The notes below the pieces were generated by a model, which saw only the letters and a list, made by a program, of their open reading frames with translations, had not been told where the DNA came from and made no database searches. Positions 1-6,871 of a stretch of 16,432 nt of DNA are shown one piece after another (position 1 is the stretch's first letter; each line of letters begins with the position of its first letter). The translations under genes were made by a program, and so were the position numbers. Source of the stretch: Halothiobacillus neapolitanus (GTDB taxonomy: Bacteria > Pseudomonadota > Gammaproteobacteria > Halothiobacillales > Halothiobacillaceae); assembly GCA_020722165.1 (NCBI GenBank), contig DYLI01000005.1, forward strand, positions 13,300 to 29,731, in the 5' to 3' direction.

Positions 1-575
1 GTGAGGGGCGCAACCGCGAAGTGCGACGCATGTTTGAAGCGGTTGGTGTGCCGGTCAGTCGCTTGATTCGTATCCAATACGGTGATCTGGTGCTGCCGCC
101 GCGCCTACGGCCAGGTAAATGGAATATGTTGACTGCCGAAGAGGCGGAAGCACTGGCGGTGAGTCTGTCCATGCCGTCCAAGAAGTCCCTTGCGGAAACC
201 TCGCCTGCACGCGCGGCGTTTCGCTCAGGCACGCGCAGCTCACCCTTACGTGGGCAAACGCCGCGAACCGATCAGCGCACAGAAACTCAAGAGGATACGC
301 GGCGCAAACCAGGTGCAAGGACAAGCACGCGTGCAAGCGAGCCGCGCCCAAGTACAGAGCGTAAGACGTTTGTGGTGCGCGGTGGTCGTGCCGAACGTCA
401 AGAGACCGTGTCAATAGCGGAAGGGCGGCCTGTGGCGCGTTCGCTACCCCGGGCAGAGGCCGGACGGGACATGAAGCGCGGTGCTGTGCGCGAGCCTGGG
501 CGTGCTTCAGAGCGCGCCACAGGGCATGAAAATAATCGTTCAAAAAGCGCTGGTTCGCATCCGCGCAGGCGATGA
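1..575 (+). CDS. rluB: RluB/RsuA-family 23S rRNA pseudouridine synthase, C-terminal part (5' end outside window)
   Basis: Only the last ~190 codons are present; the first complete codon is at base 3 and the frame is open leftwards. The first ~40 residues carry the end of the catalytic domain typical of the RluB/RsuA/RluE group: EGRNREVRRMFEAVG, then VSRLIRIQYGDLVLPPRLRPGKW. Enzymes of this family isomerise a specific uridine in rRNA; RluB modifies 23S rRNA. From about base 170 the protein becomes a long Arg/Ser/Thr/Glu-rich, probably disordered tail of ~130 residues. RluB proteins often have basic tails, but this one has unusual codons (ACA, AGG, AGT), and a second frame over 187-417 also looks protein-like (see findings), so the tail may be frameshifted. 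RluB is normally encoded directly after scpB; here scpB lies about 11 kb away. The family is secure; RluB rather than RsuA or RluE is inferred from the tail. Confidence 0.85.
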   Translation, partial: EGRNREVRRMFEAVGVPVSRLIRIQYGDLVLPPRLRPGKWNMLTAEEAEALAVSLSMPSKKSLAETSPARAAFRSGTRSSPLRGQTPRTDQRTETQEDTRRKPGARTSTRASEPRPSTERKTFVVRGGRAERQETVSIAEGRPVARSLPRAEAGRDMKRGAVREPGRASERATGHENNRSKSAGSHPRRR

Positions 576-590
576 AAATGGAATGCACAC

Positions 591-618
591 ATTAACCACA
601 AATTTTTTTGTGGTTAAT
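591..618. repeat. Perfect 12-bp inverted repeat with TTTT loop
   Basis: ATTAACCACAAA (591-602) pairs perfectly with TTTGTGGTTAAT (607-618) around TTTT. It lies 16 bases after the rluB stop and 53 bases before the DUF4332 start. The stem is AT-rich and no T-run follows it, so it is an atypical intrinsic terminator. It could instead be an operator for the downstream gene or an mRNA 3' stabiliser. Confidence 0.7.
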
Positions 619-670
619 TATGAAAGGTGGTAGAAAGACAACTCAAACAATCACTTGAGGAGATATGTTG

Positions 671-1078
671 ATGGCGACTGCAATTAAAGATTTGCGCGAT
701 ATGGCTGAAGCGACGGTAGCGGCCTTTCATGCGCAAGGTATTAAGGATGTCGAACAGCTCACGAATGCTTTAGCAACGCCAGCGGCTCGCAAGCAATGGG
801 CTGAAAGCCTTGGCATGACCCCTCAGTTGGTGTTGACTATGGCTAATCGTGCTGATTTGTCGCGCATTAACGGTATTGGCGGTGCGTTTAGCGACTTGTT
901 AGAAGCGGCGGGTGTAGACACCGTAAAAGAGCTTGCACATCGTCGAGCGGATAATCTGCACGCTAAGATGGTCGAAGTTAACGCGGAGAAAAAACTGGCA
1001 AGCCGTACCCCGACCATTGAAAACATCACTGATTGGGTTGAGCAGGCTAAGGCTTTGGGTGGGGTTATCACCTACTAA
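671..1078 (+). CDS. DUF4332 helix-hairpin-helix protein
   Basis: Small soluble protein of 135 residues. The segment RADLSRINGIGGAFSDLLEA, followed by AGVDTVKELAHR and NLHAKMVEVN, is the DUF4332 (PF14229) signature: tandem helix-hairpin-helix units resembling those of DNA polymerase and ligase HhH domains. The family has no established biochemical role; nucleic-acid binding is inferred from the fold. There is no signal peptide or membrane segment. Start choice: an in-frame ATG at 665 lies only 2 bases after the Shine-Dalgarno GAGGAG (657-662), while ATG at 671 has 8-base spacing, so 671 is preferred. The gene appears to be a single unit: a hairpin lies upstream and a clear intrinsic terminator follows about 28 bases after the stop. 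Confidence 0.88.
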   Translation: MATAIKDLRDMAEATVAAFHAQGIKDVEQLTNALATPAARKQWAESLGMTPQLVLTMANRADLSRINGIGGAFSDLLEAAGVDTVKELAHRRADNLHAKMVEVNAEKKLASRTPTIENITDWVEQAKALGGVITY

Positions 1079-1106
1079 GCTTGATAGAAAATTTGAATTG
1101 ATTCCT

Positions 1107-1132
1107 AAACGTGCCATTGGGTGCGTTTTTTT
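1107..1132 (+). terminator. Intrinsic terminator of the DUF4332 gene
   Basis: AAACGTGCC (1107-1115) pairs with GGTGCGTTT (1120-1128), a 9-bp stem with two G-T wobbles and an ATTG loop. T-residues continue to 1132 and again after one A. This is a classic Rho-independent layout on the plus strand, 28 bases after the stop at 1078. Confidence 0.85.
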
Positions 1133-1143
1133 ATTTGGTGGGG

Positions 1144-1162
1144 AAAAACTTGAACAGTTTTT
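1144..1162. terminator. AT-rich stem-loop between convergent genes
   Basis: AAAAACT (1144-1150) pairs with AGTTTTT (1156-1162) around TGAAC. It sits 20 bases past the stop of the minus-strand SDR gene. On the minus strand an overlapping TTGAACA/TGTTCAA pair (1179-1185 with 1150-1156) is followed by GTTTTT, a possible weak terminator for the minus-strand operon. The loop is long (22 bases), so confidence is low. Confidence 0.35.
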
Positions 1163-1181
1163 TTGAGAGGTAAGGGCGTGT

Positions 1182-1844
1182 TCAAAAAATATGTTGCAGT
1201 AATTTATTAGCGACATCTTTTGCCGGCGTCAGCCCATCCGGCGCGCGTCCGGGATAGATGCGGGCGAAGAGTGCGGTGGGCATGGCGGGCGGGGTGAATA
1301 CTTCAATGCCAATTTTTGGGTTTTCATTCGCCCATTGCGCGGCCTGGCGGCTTAATGCGGCCTTGCTGATGGCATAGGCACCAAGGTAGCTTGCGGAGTT
1401 ATCGTCGGCCATGAAAATAACTTTGCTCGCGTTCCTGTTGTCTTGGGCGGGGTGAAGCAACGGCAAGCAGGCGCGGGTGAGTAAAAATGGTGCGGTCAGG
1501 TTCACGCGCATGACGCGATTCCACACCGCAGGGTCAACATGGGCCAGTGGGGCAGGCGCGGCAATGTCGGCGGCAAGGTGGATGAGCGCATCAAGTTGCG
1601 GAATATGCTGCTCCAATAATTCCACCAGTTGTTGGTAGTCTTCGGCCTGCGCTCCGGCAAAGTCCATGGCGTGCAGTAGTGGTTCTTCACCGCCTTGAGC
1701 AACGATTTCATCGGCCAGTGCCATGAGTGCTTCGGGTTTGCGACCAAGTAGAATCAGGCGTGCGCCTTGAGTTGCGGCTTGCAGGCTTACGGCTCGCCCC
1801 AGGCCGCCGGTGGCTCCGGTGATGAGGATGGTTTTTTTCTTCAT
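1182..1844 (-). CDS. Short-chain dehydrogenase/reductase, YciK-like
   Basis: 220-residue Rossmann-fold oxidoreductase. The nucleotide-binding motif TGATGGLG is at residues 9-16, a structural HLAAD (NAG-type) segment at about 89-93, RVNLTAPF at 113-120, and the catalytic YxxxK pair is Y157 and K161 (AYAISKAAL). Length and the RVNLTAP segment fit the YciK subgroup of NAD(P)-dependent SDRs, whose substrate is unknown. Odd point: the stretch before Tyr157 reads VIFMADDNSASYLGAY, shorter than usual, and Ala/Asp occupy the place of the canonical catalytic serine; S150 or S152 might substitute. It is the last gene of the minus-strand block, 18 bases after the synthase-fold gene at 1863-2735, and is probably co-transcribed. 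The SDR call is secure; specificity is unknown. Confidence 0.88.
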   Translation of the reverse strand: MKKKTILITGATGGLGRAVSLQAATQGARLILLGRKPEALMALADEIVAQGGEEPLLHAMDFAGAQAEDYQQLVELLEQHIPQLDALIHLAADIAAPAPLAHVDPAVWNRVMRVNLTAPFLLTRACLPLLHPAQDNRNASKVIFMADDNSASYLGAYAISKAALSRQAAQWANENPKIGIEVFTPPAMPTALFARIYPGRAPDGLTPAKDVANKLLQHIF

Positions 1845-1862
1845 GGATTCATCTGTTGAGTT

Positions 1863-2735
1863 TTAGGTGGAACTTATCTTGCCGCGTCGTGCTTTTCTTG
1901 CCGTACGCCAAGCAATCCAAACCATACGCAAGGGCGTGAGCTCCGGGCGGCGCTCCAGCAAATTCCAGTTTTCACCCTGCATGGCATCCAGCACGGCTTC
2001 GGCGTGAGCCAGGCTGACCAGTGCCATGATTTGTTCCGGCTGTTTGACGGCAGGGAGCAAGCTGCGGGCGTGTTGGATGTGTTGGCGGATATGTTGCCCA
2101 AGTTCGGCAAACATGGCGCGGGCGCGTTCTGTAGTGCGTGGCTGCATTAAATCAGTCGAGCTAAGGGCGTGGTGTTGCAAGGTTTGCTGTGGAATCCAAA
2201 TCTCGCCTTGGGCGGCATCGCGTCCGACAAAGTGTAGCACGCGCGTCCAGGTGAGCGCGCTGCCGAGGGCATGGGCAAAATCGCGTTCGGTGCGTCCGGC
2301 TTGGCCGGAAATATCGGTGAGAATCAACCACGCGGCGGTATCTTGGCGATAGCTCATGAGCGCAAAATCGCTGGCGTTTTCTATGCGGGCGGGGTGGAGG
2401 CGAACCTGTGCGCCGCTGAGCAGCTCATCCAGCAGGGCATCGTGGCCGGGATGCTGCAACACATATTGGCTGAGGGCTTGAGCAATCGGGTGCTGGGCTT
2501 GTCCTTGTGCAGCGGCGTGCAATTCCGCTTGCCACCAGTCGAGGCGCGCCTGTGCCACGCTGGGTTCGGCAATGCGGGTGCCGACTTCGTTAAGCTCGTG
2601 GCGCAGCGCCAGCACCGCCCATGCGGCGGGTTGCTCGGCTGCGGGCATGTACAAGGTGGCGTAGTGGTTGGCCGAGCCAGGCTTGGCGGCAAGTTGGCGA
2701 CAAAATTCGATGGGATGGGCGGATGCGTTGCTCAT
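1863..2735 (-). CDS. Squalene/phytoene synthase-fold protein, NDUFAF6-like, probably non-catalytic
   Basis: 290 residues with the all-alpha trans-isoprenyl diphosphate synthase head-to-head fold (COG1562-like). Landmarks: LALRHELNEVGTRIAEPSVA at residues 42-61 then QARLDWWQAEL, resembling the NDUFAF6 subgroup (EPxxGxxRxQFW); LGSALTWTRVLHFVGRDAAQ then GEIWIPQQTLQHHAL at about 157-190, aligning with the LTNxLRDVxEDAxxGRxYLP region of true synthases. The first Asp-rich DxxxD is replaced by HELNEVG, and in the second RDVGED has become HFVGRD, so Mg-diphosphate chemistry looks lost. In mitochondria NDUFAF6 helps assemble complex I; the bacterial role is unknown. It follows the gene at 2740-3420, a relative, by 4 bases and precedes the SDR. 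The fold is secure; loss of activity is inferred from the motifs. Confidence 0.8.
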   Translation of the reverse strand: MSNASAHPIEFCRQLAAKPGSANHYATLYMPAAEQPAAWAVLALRHELNEVGTRIAEPSVAQARLDWWQAELHAAAQGQAQHPIAQALSQYVLQHPGHDALLDELLSGAQVRLHPARIENASDFALMSYRQDTAAWLILTDISGQAGRTERDFAHALGSALTWTRVLHFVGRDAAQGEIWIPQQTLQHHALSSTDLMQPRTTERARAMFAELGQHIRQHIQHARSLLPAVKQPEQIMALVSLAHAEAVLDAMQGENWNLLERRPELTPLRMVWIAWRTARKARRGKISST

Positions 2736-2739
2736 GGTT

Positions 2740-3420
2740 TTAGGTCGAGCAGCCGCCAGTGCCGCAGCTTCCTCCCTTGGAGGCGGTGGATGCGCTTATG
2801 AAGAACGTATTTTTCAGCAAGGTCATGCGGTCGCGGAAAGACAAGACGGGTTGGATAAACGGTGCCTTGGGGTCGCTCTGCATGGCCTGCAGAATGAACC
2901 CAGCGTAAAGCATGTGCCAGCGTAAGCGGTAACGCAGTGCCAAGGGCGCAGATAAACCAAGCGGCGCGCTGCCTTGCAGGATTTTTAGTGCTTGGGCGGC
3001 GAGGTGTTCACTGAGGCGACGCAGGGCGAAATCGTGCCGTCCTTCCGTGAGTTGCGCGGTATCGACCAAATAACGCTGCATTAAGTCTTGGGGGAAAAGG
3101 AAATGTCCATTCTGCGCATCTTCTCGTACCCGCAGCAGCATGTCGCCCAGCCATAGCGCCACACCCAAGCCTTGCGCCAAGGCAAGATCGTGTGGGCTGG
3201 CTTGCGGCCAGAGTGCGGCAAGTTGATCGTGCATGAGCTGGCCGCCTTCTTGGCGCGCAGACTGCATGAGATCGGCGAAGTTGGCGTGGGTGACGCTGAT
3301 GTGTTCTGCATTCTGTGGATTTGACGCAGCCGAGCCGCGTATGGCTTGCCCAATGGGCGTATGGGTAGGACTGGGCAGGGCGCGTGCAAGCAGGGGATGC
3401 CGATCAGTGAAAACGCTCAT
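2740..3420 (-). CDS. Short squalene/phytoene synthase-like protein with Cys/Gly tail
   Basis: 226 residues. Residues ~48-130 match the C-terminal half of phytoene/squalene synthases: FADLMQSARQEGGQLMHD then LGVALWLGDMLLRVREDAQ and GHFLFPQDLMQRYLV, equivalent to the LTNxLRDVxEDAxxGRxYLP block. One carboxylate pair (E100, D101) remains, but the RD preceding it is changed. The final IQPVLSFRDRMTLLKN resembles the family's closing VxLSxxxKLxLL. The N-terminal ~100 residues that carry the first aspartate motif are missing, replaced by ~40 low-complexity residues; the upstream gene ends only 5 bases before this start, so no lost 5' part lies nearby. The C-terminus GGSCGTGGCST has a CX4C pair that could bind metal or form a disulphide. 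The gene immediately downstream encodes a full-length degenerate relative, suggesting a paired function. Family placement is moderately secure. Confidence 0.72.
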   Translation of the reverse strand: MSVFTDRHPLLARALPSPTHTPIGQAIRGSAASNPQNAEHISVTHANFADLMQSARQEGGQLMHDQLAALWPQASPHDLALAQGLGVALWLGDMLLRVREDAQNGHFLFPQDLMQRYLVDTAQLTEGRHDFALRRLSEHLAAQALKILQGSAPLGLSAPLALRYRLRWHMLYAGFILQAMQSDPKAPFIQPVLSFRDRMTLLKNTFFISASTASKGGSCGTGGCST

Positions 3421-3425
3421 GTTCG

Positions 3426-4976
3426 TTATTCCTCGTCACTTTCTAAAGCGGCTTGAATCAGATTTTCCGGCAGGTTTTTAGTCGATTGCACACCAAGACG
3501 GTGCAGCTTTTGCGCCCGGCTGAGTACATTGCCGCGTCCGCTGGAAAGCTTGTTGAATGCCGTTTCATAGCTCTTGGATGCCTGTTCAATGCGATTGCCC
3601 AAGGTTTGCATATCGTCCACAAAGCCGGCGAGTTTGTCGTACAAATCCCCGGCTTGGCGGGCGATTGCTTGCGCATTCTGGTTTTGTTGTTCCTGCCGCC
3701 ACACATGGGCAATGGTGCGCAACACGGCCAGCAGGGTAGTGGGCGAGACCATGACGATATTGCGTTTAAGTGCGTCCTGAAACAGGCTTTTGTCATGCTC
3801 CATCGCCAGCATCAAGGCGGGTTCGATGGGGACAAACAACACCACAAAATCGAGGGTGCGAAGTTCGGGAATATTCTCGTACGCCTTGTCGGAGAGCCCG
3901 GCAATATGGGCGCGCAAGGCAGTTAAATGATCTTTGAGGTGGCGGGCTTTTTGCACCGGATCCTCATCGTTGATGTAGCGCTCATACGCCGAAAGCGAGA
4001 CCTTGGCATCGACGATGACCACGCGATTTTCCGGCAGGTAAATTAGCGCATCCGGCTGGGCGCGGCTGCCGGCGTTGGCAAGGCTGACCTGGGTGTCGTA
4101 TTCAAAACCCTTGCGCAGGCCTGAGCTTTCCAGCACGGTTTCCAGAATCATCTCGCCCCACATGCCTTGGGTTTTGCGCTCGCCCTTGAGTGCGCGGGTC
4201 AGGCTTTCGGCTTCATGGCCGAGGCGGGTATTCATTTCCGCCAGGCGCTTGAGTTCTTCACGCAAGGCATGGCGTTCACGTGCTTCTTGGCCGTAACTGT
4301 CTTCGACTTTTTTCTGGAACTCGCCCAAGCGCTCGCGTAATGGATTGAGAAGTTGGCCGATCTGGGTTTGATTGTGTTCGGTAAAACGCTGAGTTTTTTC
4401 TTCCAGAATCTCATTGGCCAGCAGTTTGAATTGCTCGCCAAGTTGGGTTTTGGCTTCGAGCAGCAAGGTCAGTTTTTCTTGCGCTTGCTCGCGCTCAAGG
4501 GTGAGTTGGGTTTGTGCTTGCGCAAGGTTTTCGCGGCTGCGGTCACGCTCAAGCGTGGTTTCCAGCAGGGTGCGCTCAAGGTTTTCCATGCGCAGACGCA
4601 GTGGTTCAAGCTCGGCCAACAAGCCCGCCGCACGCTCGCCCTGGCTGCGGCGTTCATGTTCCAGCGCTTCAAGCTGTGCGCGCAGGCGGGCGGTTTCGTG
4701 TTCCAAAGGCGCAATGCGGCTGGCGCGCTCATGTAGCATGGCGCATTCGGTACTTGCGTGGTTGAGGGCTTCGCGCAACTGTTGGTTGTCGTTACTCAAC
4801 ACCTGACGTTCGACTAACTGTTCAGCAATTTCTGCTTCGGCAGCGAGCAGACGTTCGGAAAATCGTGCTTCAAGCGCTTTGTGGTTTGTGCGCAGTATCA
4901 GCCATGTCAGCAATGCGCCAAGCAAGAAGGCGGCGAGGGCGGCGAGCATGAGTTGCTGGTCGGGGGTGAGATTCAA
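3426..4976 (-). CDS. rmuC: DNA recombination protein RmuC
   Basis: 516 residues from the chosen start. An N-terminal membrane anchor (about 10-27, LAALAAFLLGALLTWLIL) is followed by a long coiled coil rich in Glu/Arg/Leu/Gln (about 35-265) and then the RmuC nuclease-like domain: GMWGE near 271-275, PDALIYLP with D309, and VVIVDAKVS with D323 and K325, a PD-(D/E)xK arrangement. E. coli RmuC limits recombination at inverted repeats. Start choice: the frame extends to a GTG/ATG-like start inside gph at 5027, but TTG at 4974-4976 overlaps the gph TGA as TTGA and gives the natural-looking N-terminus MNLTPDQQL; ATG at 4949 is the alternative and would start right at the membrane segment. It lies between gph (overlapping) and the synthase-like gene (5 bases), consistent with one operon. 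Confidence 0.92.
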   Translation of the reverse strand: MNLTPDQQLMLAALAAFLLGALLTWLILRTNHKALEARFSERLLAAEAEIAEQLVERQVLSNDNQQLREALNHASTECAMLHERASRIAPLEHETARLRAQLEALEHERRSQGERAAGLLAELEPLRLRMENLERTLLETTLERDRSRENLAQAQTQLTLEREQAQEKLTLLLEAKTQLGEQFKLLANEILEEKTQRFTEHNQTQIGQLLNPLRERLGEFQKKVEDSYGQEARERHALREELKRLAEMNTRLGHEAESLTRALKGERKTQGMWGEMILETVLESSGLRKGFEYDTQVSLANAGSRAQPDALIYLPENRVVIVDAKVSLSAYERYINDEDPVQKARHLKDHLTALRAHIAGLSDKAYENIPELRTLDFVVLFVPIEPALMLAMEHDKSLFQDALKRNIVMVSPTTLLAVLRTIAHVWRQEQQNQNAQAIARQAGDLYDKLAGFVDDMQTLGNRIEQASKSYETAFNKLSSGRGNVLSRAQKLHRLGVQSTKNLPENLIQAALESDEE

Positions 4977-5641
4977 ATCCAAGCGTGTAATTCCTCGGCA
5001 TGGTTGACCACTGCATCTGCACCCCAATCATGCGGGTTGTCGTCGTCTTTGATATAGCCAAAGGCGGCGGCAATGGACGGGCTGCCCGCAGCGCGCGCCG
5101 CTTCAATGTCACGTTGATGATCGCCCACCATCACACATTTTTCGACCGATAAACCCAGCAAGGCGCAGGCGTGACGCACAGGTGCAGGGTCGGGTTTGTT
5201 CACGGGCAGAGTATCGCCGCTCACAATGCAGGGCGAACTTAAACCCAAACCAGCCAGCAAAGGCTCGGTTAAAAAGGCGGGCTTGTTGGTCACAACACCC
5301 CAAGCGCGTCCTTGCTGGCGTAGCGCGTCAAGCACCCCCGCCATGCCGGGGAAAAGCACGCTGTCCACGCATAGATTGGCGGCGTAAATATCGATGTAAC
5401 GGCGGCGCAGAGCTTCTTTGTGCTTGGCCTCAAGCTCTTCGCCAAAGCCGAGTTTGACCAACGCGCCCGCGCCATGCGAGACCCAAGGGCGGATACGCTC
5501 AAAGGGCAGGGCGGGCAGATTGTTTTCTGCACGCAGACGATTGAGTGCTCCGGCCATATCCGGCGCAGTATCAACCAGCGTGCCGTCAAGGTCGAAGAGG
5601 AAGGCGGCGGGATGTAATAATTCCAAAATCCCAGACTGCAT
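4973..5641 (-). CDS. gph: HAD-family phosphoglycolate phosphatase (Gph-like)
   Basis: 222 residues, the usual length. HAD motif I is FDLDGTLVDT with nucleophile D17 and acid D19; motif II is VVTNK with T118; motif III includes K149 (NKPDP); motif IV is VMVGDHQRDIEAA with D174 and D178. The helical cap lies between residues ~25 and 90. Gph-type enzymes dephosphorylate 2-phosphoglycolate; PGS-type relatives with this architecture can act on other small phosphomonoesters, and MupP/UbiG-linked paralogues are an alternative. The ATG overlaps the stop of the upstream AT-rich nuclease gene as TAATG, and no strong Shine-Dalgarno is visible, so translation may depend on coupling. gph is often next to ubiG in related bacteria; here ubiG is about 10 kb away on the same strand. 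Confidence 0.85.
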   Translation of the reverse strand: MQSGILELLHPAAFLFDLDGTLVDTAPDMAGALNRLRAENNLPALPFERIRPWVSHGAGALVKLGFGEELEAKHKEALRRRYIDIYAANLCVDSVLFPGMAGVLDALRQQGRAWGVVTNKPAFLTEPLLAGLGLSSPCIVSGDTLPVNKPDPAPVRHACALLGLSVEKCVMVGDHQRDIEAARAAGSPSIAAAFGYIKDDDNPHDWGADAVVNHAEELHAWI

Positions 5642-6705
5642 TACTGTTCGTAACTTGCGACGGTACTCTTTAATTGTTCGACATATTGATAGATATCGTC
5701 TATATCATTTAAATTAAACTTTTCTTCCTTCTTGTCGATAAAAATACCAATGGCTAGCTTATTAGTGTTATTAAAACGGAGCCTGCAAATTGGTTTTCTG
5801 TTGTTATCATCTAGCAAGATCGCGCAATAGCTCAAAGCATCGCGCATCGTAATGCGCTTTGGATTTACCGTTTCTCGAAGGATAGAGCGGATAATGTGGA
5901 AGCCTTCAACTTCCTCGTCAGTAGTGACGATCCCGTTTTCCTCGGTCGTCTCAACCACAGAGGGTAATGATGTTTCTTGACTAGCAATTTCAGGTGTCAT
6001 TGCAACCTTGAGGCGGTCGTTAATTCGATCACCCAAAAGCTGTCGGAAGGCGCGTTTGGTGATTTGAGTGAACTGTTCCTTGATGGCGGGAGTGAATCTT
6101 TTTCCAGCAAGTAGGTCACTGGATACTAAGCGAACAAAATCTTCGCTCGGATTTTCCATCCATTCTGCGAGTAAATTTTGAATTGATCTTGTGTATTTCA
6201 GATCGCTTGCTGTTGTCAATATTGCATCAGTATCAAATGATGACTTTACGAATTTTTTAAGTTCTTCAATTTCTTGGTCTTTGAAGTCGAGAATATTAAA
6301 TTCAAGAAATGGCTTTTCATCCATTTTGTTTGTTTGGTCAAGGTCAGTAAAAAATAGATACTTAATGCCATTTGTAAGTACGCCAAACCTTGTTTCGGTG
6401 ACGTGAAAATAGCGAAATAATTGGGATGCGTGGTTAATGCTTAGGTCGGCACCGCTCTTTTTGCATTCAAAAAGTATGATTGGTTTTCCATCTTTAAGAA
6501 TAGCATAATCTACCTTTTCTCCCTTTTTGGTTCCGATGTCGGCAGTCAGCTCTGGTGTAACCTCAAGAGGGTCAAAAACATTATAACCCAGTGCTTGGAT
6601 AAAAGGCATTATCATGGCATTTTTCGTGGCTTCTTCGGTTTGAATAAGCCCCTTCAAATTGTTGATGCGTGATGACAAAACTTTGATTTGGTCTATGAAA
6701 TCCAT
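5641..6705 (-). CDS. Orphan type I restriction HsdR N-terminal-like nuclease (PF13588-type)
   Basis: 354 residues. The N-terminal domain fits the HSDR_N_2 family: TEEATKNAMIMPFIQALGYN (22-41) with conserved E24/E25, then VDYAILKDGKPIILFECKKS giving a PD-(D/E)xK core of D66, E80 and K82, then SQLFRYF (about 94-100) with the conserved Gln, and RFGVLTNGIKYLFF. The C-terminal ~200 residues lack a helicase domain and do not match a family I know; helical segments and a small beta-rich end (KPICRLRFNN, KLAIGIFIDKKEEKF) are visible. No hsdM or hsdS lies nearby, so it is a stand-alone nuclease-like protein; whether it restricts DNA is unknown. The DNA is clearly AT-richer, with A/T third positions, unlike its neighbours, suggesting horizontal acquisition. 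The stop is joined to the gph start (TAATG). Confidence 0.82.
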   Translation of the reverse strand: MDFIDQIKVLSSRINNLKGLIQTEEATKNAMIMPFIQALGYNVFDPLEVTPELTADIGTKKGEKVDYAILKDGKPIILFECKKSGADLSINHASQLFRYFHVTETRFGVLTNGIKYLFFTDLDQTNKMDEKPFLEFNILDFKDQEIEELKKFVKSSFDTDAILTTASDLKYTRSIQNLLAEWMENPSEDFVRLVSSDLLAGKRFTPAIKEQFTQITKRAFRQLLGDRINDRLKVAMTPEIASQETSLPSVVETTEENGIVTTDEEVEGFHIIRSILRETVNPKRITMRDALSYCAILLDDNNRKPICRLRFNNTNKLAIGIFIDKKEEKFNLNDIDDIYQYVEQLKSTVASYEQ

Positions 6706-6871
6706 GATGCCAGGCCCTTTTGGTGTGTTTGATGCAATCTGTATATAACAATTAAAAAGTCAATGCTTTACTTTATATTTACAGCTTATTCTGCAAATTA
6801 ACTAATTGGTTTGGGTGGGCTGCGCACCTGCACATTTATTCTTTACGGCAAAAAATGTCGGAAAAAAAACC
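6706..6871. other. AT-rich intergenic gap between two minus-strand genes
   Basis: These 166 bases hold the 3' flank of the cyclic-nucleotide-domain gene and the likely promoter region of the nuclease-led operon. On the minus strand a TTGACT (about 6758-6763) is present, but no good -10 element lies 16-18 bases downstream; TATATA lies too close. I cannot assign a promoter with confidence. No plausible gene and no strong terminator hairpin was seen. Confidence 0.4.

Noticed and set aside
55..588. Minus-strand open frame over the rluB tail
   Set aside because: It has a Cys/His/Arg-rich composition, no family resemblance and no ribosome site; it overlaps the continuous rluB frame.
2271..2801. 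Plus-strand open frame across the two synthase-fold genes
   Set aside because: It runs antisense to two genes with family motifs and shows no conserved features of its own.
6740..6790. TTGACT plus TATATA as a promoter of the nuclease gene
   Set aside because: The spacing is about 10 bases, far from 16-18; no other convincing pair was found.
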